A DNA stretch of 64,000 nucleotides from Streptomyces sp. 840.1 (GTDB lineage: Bacteria > Actinomycetota > Actinomycetes > Streptomycetales > Streptomycetaceae), in the NCBI RefSeq assembly GCF_003751445.1, contig NZ_RJUU01000001.1, positions 1,927,001 to 1,991,000 on the forward strand, written 5' to 3'. The notes under the pieces are model-generated. The model saw nothing but the letters and a program-made list of their open reading frames with translations, was not told the DNA's origin and ran no database searches. How positions within the stretch are numbered: the stretch's first letter is position 1; each line of letters opens with the position of its first letter. This document shows, one piece after another, positions 62,408 through 64,000 of this stretch. The position numbers and the translations under genes are program-made.

Positions 62408-63694
62408 GTGCTGACGCGCGTACGTGGCTGGCGCCGCGGCTGGCAGGAACGCAGCAAGCTGGAGCGGATCGACCTGTACACCCGGCTGACCATGTCGGTG
62501 ATCCCCTGGATCTTCACCCTGTCGTGGCAGCTGACCCCGTTCGCCTCGGGCATCCGCCACGCGCCGCTCCCGCTGGCGCTGGGACTGGCGCTGCTCCTGG
62601 TCTGCGTGGCCCAGTGCGTGCTCAGCAACCGCAATGTGCGGCCTTCGTACGCCGTCTACAACGGCACGGCCGAGTTCCCCCGGCGGCGGTTGATCGCACC
62701 GGCGGCCCTGCTGCTGGTCGGACAGGGCCTGCTGGCGGCGCTGGCCGCCGTGGACGGGGTCGACCCCCCGGGGCTGCTGATGATGGCGATGAACGTACCG
62801 CTGGCGCTGGTGATGACGCAGGTGCTGCTGGTCCCGGTCCGTACGTTCCTCTTCCAGTCGCTCGGCCTCGTCGCACTGACCGTCGGCGCCCTCGCGGCGG
62901 CCGGGGTGCGCGGCGGCCTGCTGGCCGGTGTGGTGCCGGCCACGCTCTTCGGCTGTCTGCTGGTGCTGATCTCCATCCGGCCCAGCGCCTGGAGCCTGAG
63001 CGTGATGTGGCAGGCGGAGGAGGCCCGCGACGTGCAGGCCAGGCTCGCGGTCGCCGAGGAGCGGCTGCGGTTCGGGCGGGACATGCACGACGTGCTGGGC
63101 CGCAACCTCGCCGTGATCGCGCTCAAGAGCGAACTGGCGATGGAACTGGCCCAGCGCGGCAGGCCCGAGGCGGTGGACCAGATGGTCGAGGTGCAGCGGA
63201 TCGCCCGCAGCTCCCAGCAGGAGGTGCGCGATGTCGTACGCGGTTACCGGGAGGCCGATCTGACCACGGAACTGGCCGGGGCGAAGGGCGTGCTGCGGGC
63301 GGCCGGCATCGAATGCGCGGTGGTGGGCGACAGCGGGGCCGAACTCCCCGCGCCCGTCCAGGCCGCCCTCGGCTGGGTGGTGCGTGAGGCGGCCACCAAC
63401 GTGCTGCGGCACGGCGACCCCCGGCGCTGCACGATCCGGCTCACCGCGTCGGCGCACGAGGTGGTGCTGGACGTGGAGAACGACGGCGCGCAGACGGCCA
63501 CCGCCACCGGGGACAGCGGTTCCGACGGGACCTGTTCCGGCGCGAGCGGATCCGGGCTGCCCGGACTGCGCGAACGGCTCGTCCAGCTCGACGGCTCACT
63601 GGACGCGGGACCGGCCGGCGACGGGCTCTTCCGGCTGACGGCGAGAATCCCGCGTACGGAATCCCGTACCGCCCTTCTGAAGGAGCGACGATGA
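62408..63694 (+). CDS. DesK-type sensor histidine kinase
   Basis: The 428-residue kinase has about five to six membrane helices (~22-200), then a HisKA_3 dimerisation domain with the phospho-His in LRFGRDMHDVLGRNLAVIAL near residue 225. An HATPase-type domain follows with NVLRHGDPRRCT near 340 and a glycine box SGSGLPGLRERL near 385. GTG 62408 is preferred to the longer frame from 62354 because AGGGG is in place. Its stop overlaps the response regulator start (ATGA). Confidence 0.93.
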   Translation: MLTRVRGWRRGWQERSKLERIDLYTRLTMSVIPWIFTLSWQLTPFASGIRHAPLPLALGLALLLVCVAQCVLSNRNVRPSYAVYNGTAEFPRRRLIAPAALLLVGQGLLAALAAVDGVDPPGLLMMAMNVPLALVMTQVLLVPVRTFLFQSLGLVALTVGALAAAGVRGGLLAGVVPATLFGCLLVLISIRPSAWSLSVMWQAEEARDVQARLAVAEERLRFGRDMHDVLGRNLAVIALKSELAMELAQRGRPEAVDQMVEVQRIARSSQQEVRDVVRGYREADLTTELAGAKGVLRAAGIECAVVGDSGAELPAPVQAALGWVVREAATNVLRHGDPRRCTIRLTASAHEVVLDVENDGAQTATATGDSGSDGTCSGASGSGLPGLRERLVQLDGSLDAGPAGDGLFRLTARIPRTESRTALLKERR

Positions 63695-64000
63695 CCGCGG
63701 TACGGGTGCTGCTCGCCGACGACGAGCACCTGATCCGGGGCGCGCTCGCCGCGCTGCTCGCCCTGGAGGACGACCTGGTGGTGGTCGCGGAGGCGGCGAC
63801 CGGGCCCGAGGCGCTGGCCATGGCCCGTGCGCACCGCCCCGACGTGGCGGTCCTGGACCTGGAGATGCCGGGCGCGGACGGTGTGAGCGTCGCCACATCG
63901 TTGCGGTCCGAACTTCCGGGCTGCCGCACCATGATCGTGACCAGTCACGGCCGGCCGGGGCACCTGAAACGGGCCCTCGCGGCGGGCGTGCGGGCGTTCG
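63691..64000 (+). CDS. NarL/LuxR-type response regulator, C-terminus cut by window edge
   Basis: The visible 103 residues are a receiver domain: acidic pocket LLADDEHLIRGALAALLAL, phospho-acceptor Asp in VAVLDLEMPGADG near residue 53, and the conserved Thr/Ser region in TMIVTSHGRPGHLKRALAAG. The C-terminal output domain lies past the window; by pairing with a DesK-type kinase it should be a LuxR-type HTH. Expected target: the repeat array at 60428-60533. Confidence 0.93.
   Translation, partial: MTAVRVLLADDEHLIRGALAALLALEDDLVVVAEAATGPEALAMARAHRPDVAVLDLEMPGADGVSVATSLRSELPGCRTMIVTSHGRPGHLKRALAAGVRAF

Overview
The window looks like a piece of Streptomyces chromosome. GC content is very high, third codon positions are almost all G or C, GTG starts are common, and the gene content is a familiar streptomycete core: bldC, valine dehydrogenase, an Lsr2 paralogue, a SARP/BTAD regulator, DUF3073 next to purM, and a sporulation-associated HTH/TPR protein. 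Gene order matches my memory of the Streptomyces coelicolor SCO4119-to-SCO4072 region, read in reverse numerical order. That match is recall and was not checked by alignment. The region is mostly core genome. There is no integrase, prophage, CRISPR array or complete insertion sequence.

Layout. 0-13.6 kb: a truncated NDH-2 NADH dehydrogenase, a TetR regulator, an unusual sigma factor fused to a zinc-finger anti-sigma segment, membrane helices and an NPCBM carbohydrate-binding module, a BTAD/NB-ARC/TPR regulator, an asparagine-synthetase-like protein with a degenerate PP-loop, a 1.65-kb C-rich gene-free interval, and a sporulation-associated protein with an in-frame TTA codon. 13.7-21.9 kb: L-2-hydroxyglutarate oxidase, TrmB, a PrsW-type membrane protease, an aldo/keto reductase, an M23 peptidase behind a c-di-AMP (ydaO-type) riboswitch with its own promoter, a PP2C/SpoIIE-type phosphatase and initiator tRNA. 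22-29.3 kb: flotillin with an NfeD-like partner, a SHOCT membrane protein, a decayed serine hydrolase, an ECF sigma factor with a translationally coupled membrane protein, tRNA-Lys and an amino-acid permease. 29.4-39.7 kb: a secreted FG-GAP protein, a DEAD-box RNA helicase, a lipoprotein, a zincin-like protease, a membrane metallophosphoesterase, a tRNA-Glu/Asp/Phe cluster, and a CcdA-DsbA thiol-redox pair. 39.9-49 kb: HrpA, a second tRNA-Asp, a DUF6274-like protein, bldC, a conserved unknown, valine dehydrogenase and DUF3073. 48.9-60 kb: purM and purF, a maleylpyruvate-isomerase-like protein, a TetR gene beside the stump of a lost MFS transporter, a membrane M23 peptidase, an ArsR regulator with a clear palindromic operator, purL-purQ-purS and the lsr2 paralogue. 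60-64 kb: two tRNA-Gly genes and an ABC transporter plus two-component operon behind a modular repeat array; the response regulator runs off the window.

Three themes link the genes. Several act in development and envelope control: bldC, the TTA-containing sporulation protein, two M23 peptidases, PrsW, flotillin and the sigma-NPCBM fusion. De novo purine synthesis is split between purF/purM and purSQL. Short tandem repeats also recur at or just beyond gene 3' ends, in three cases with the stop codon inside the repeat unit. This last pattern, the sigma/anti-sigma/NPCBM fusion, and the operator array in front of the ABC/two-component operon are the points I would examine first.
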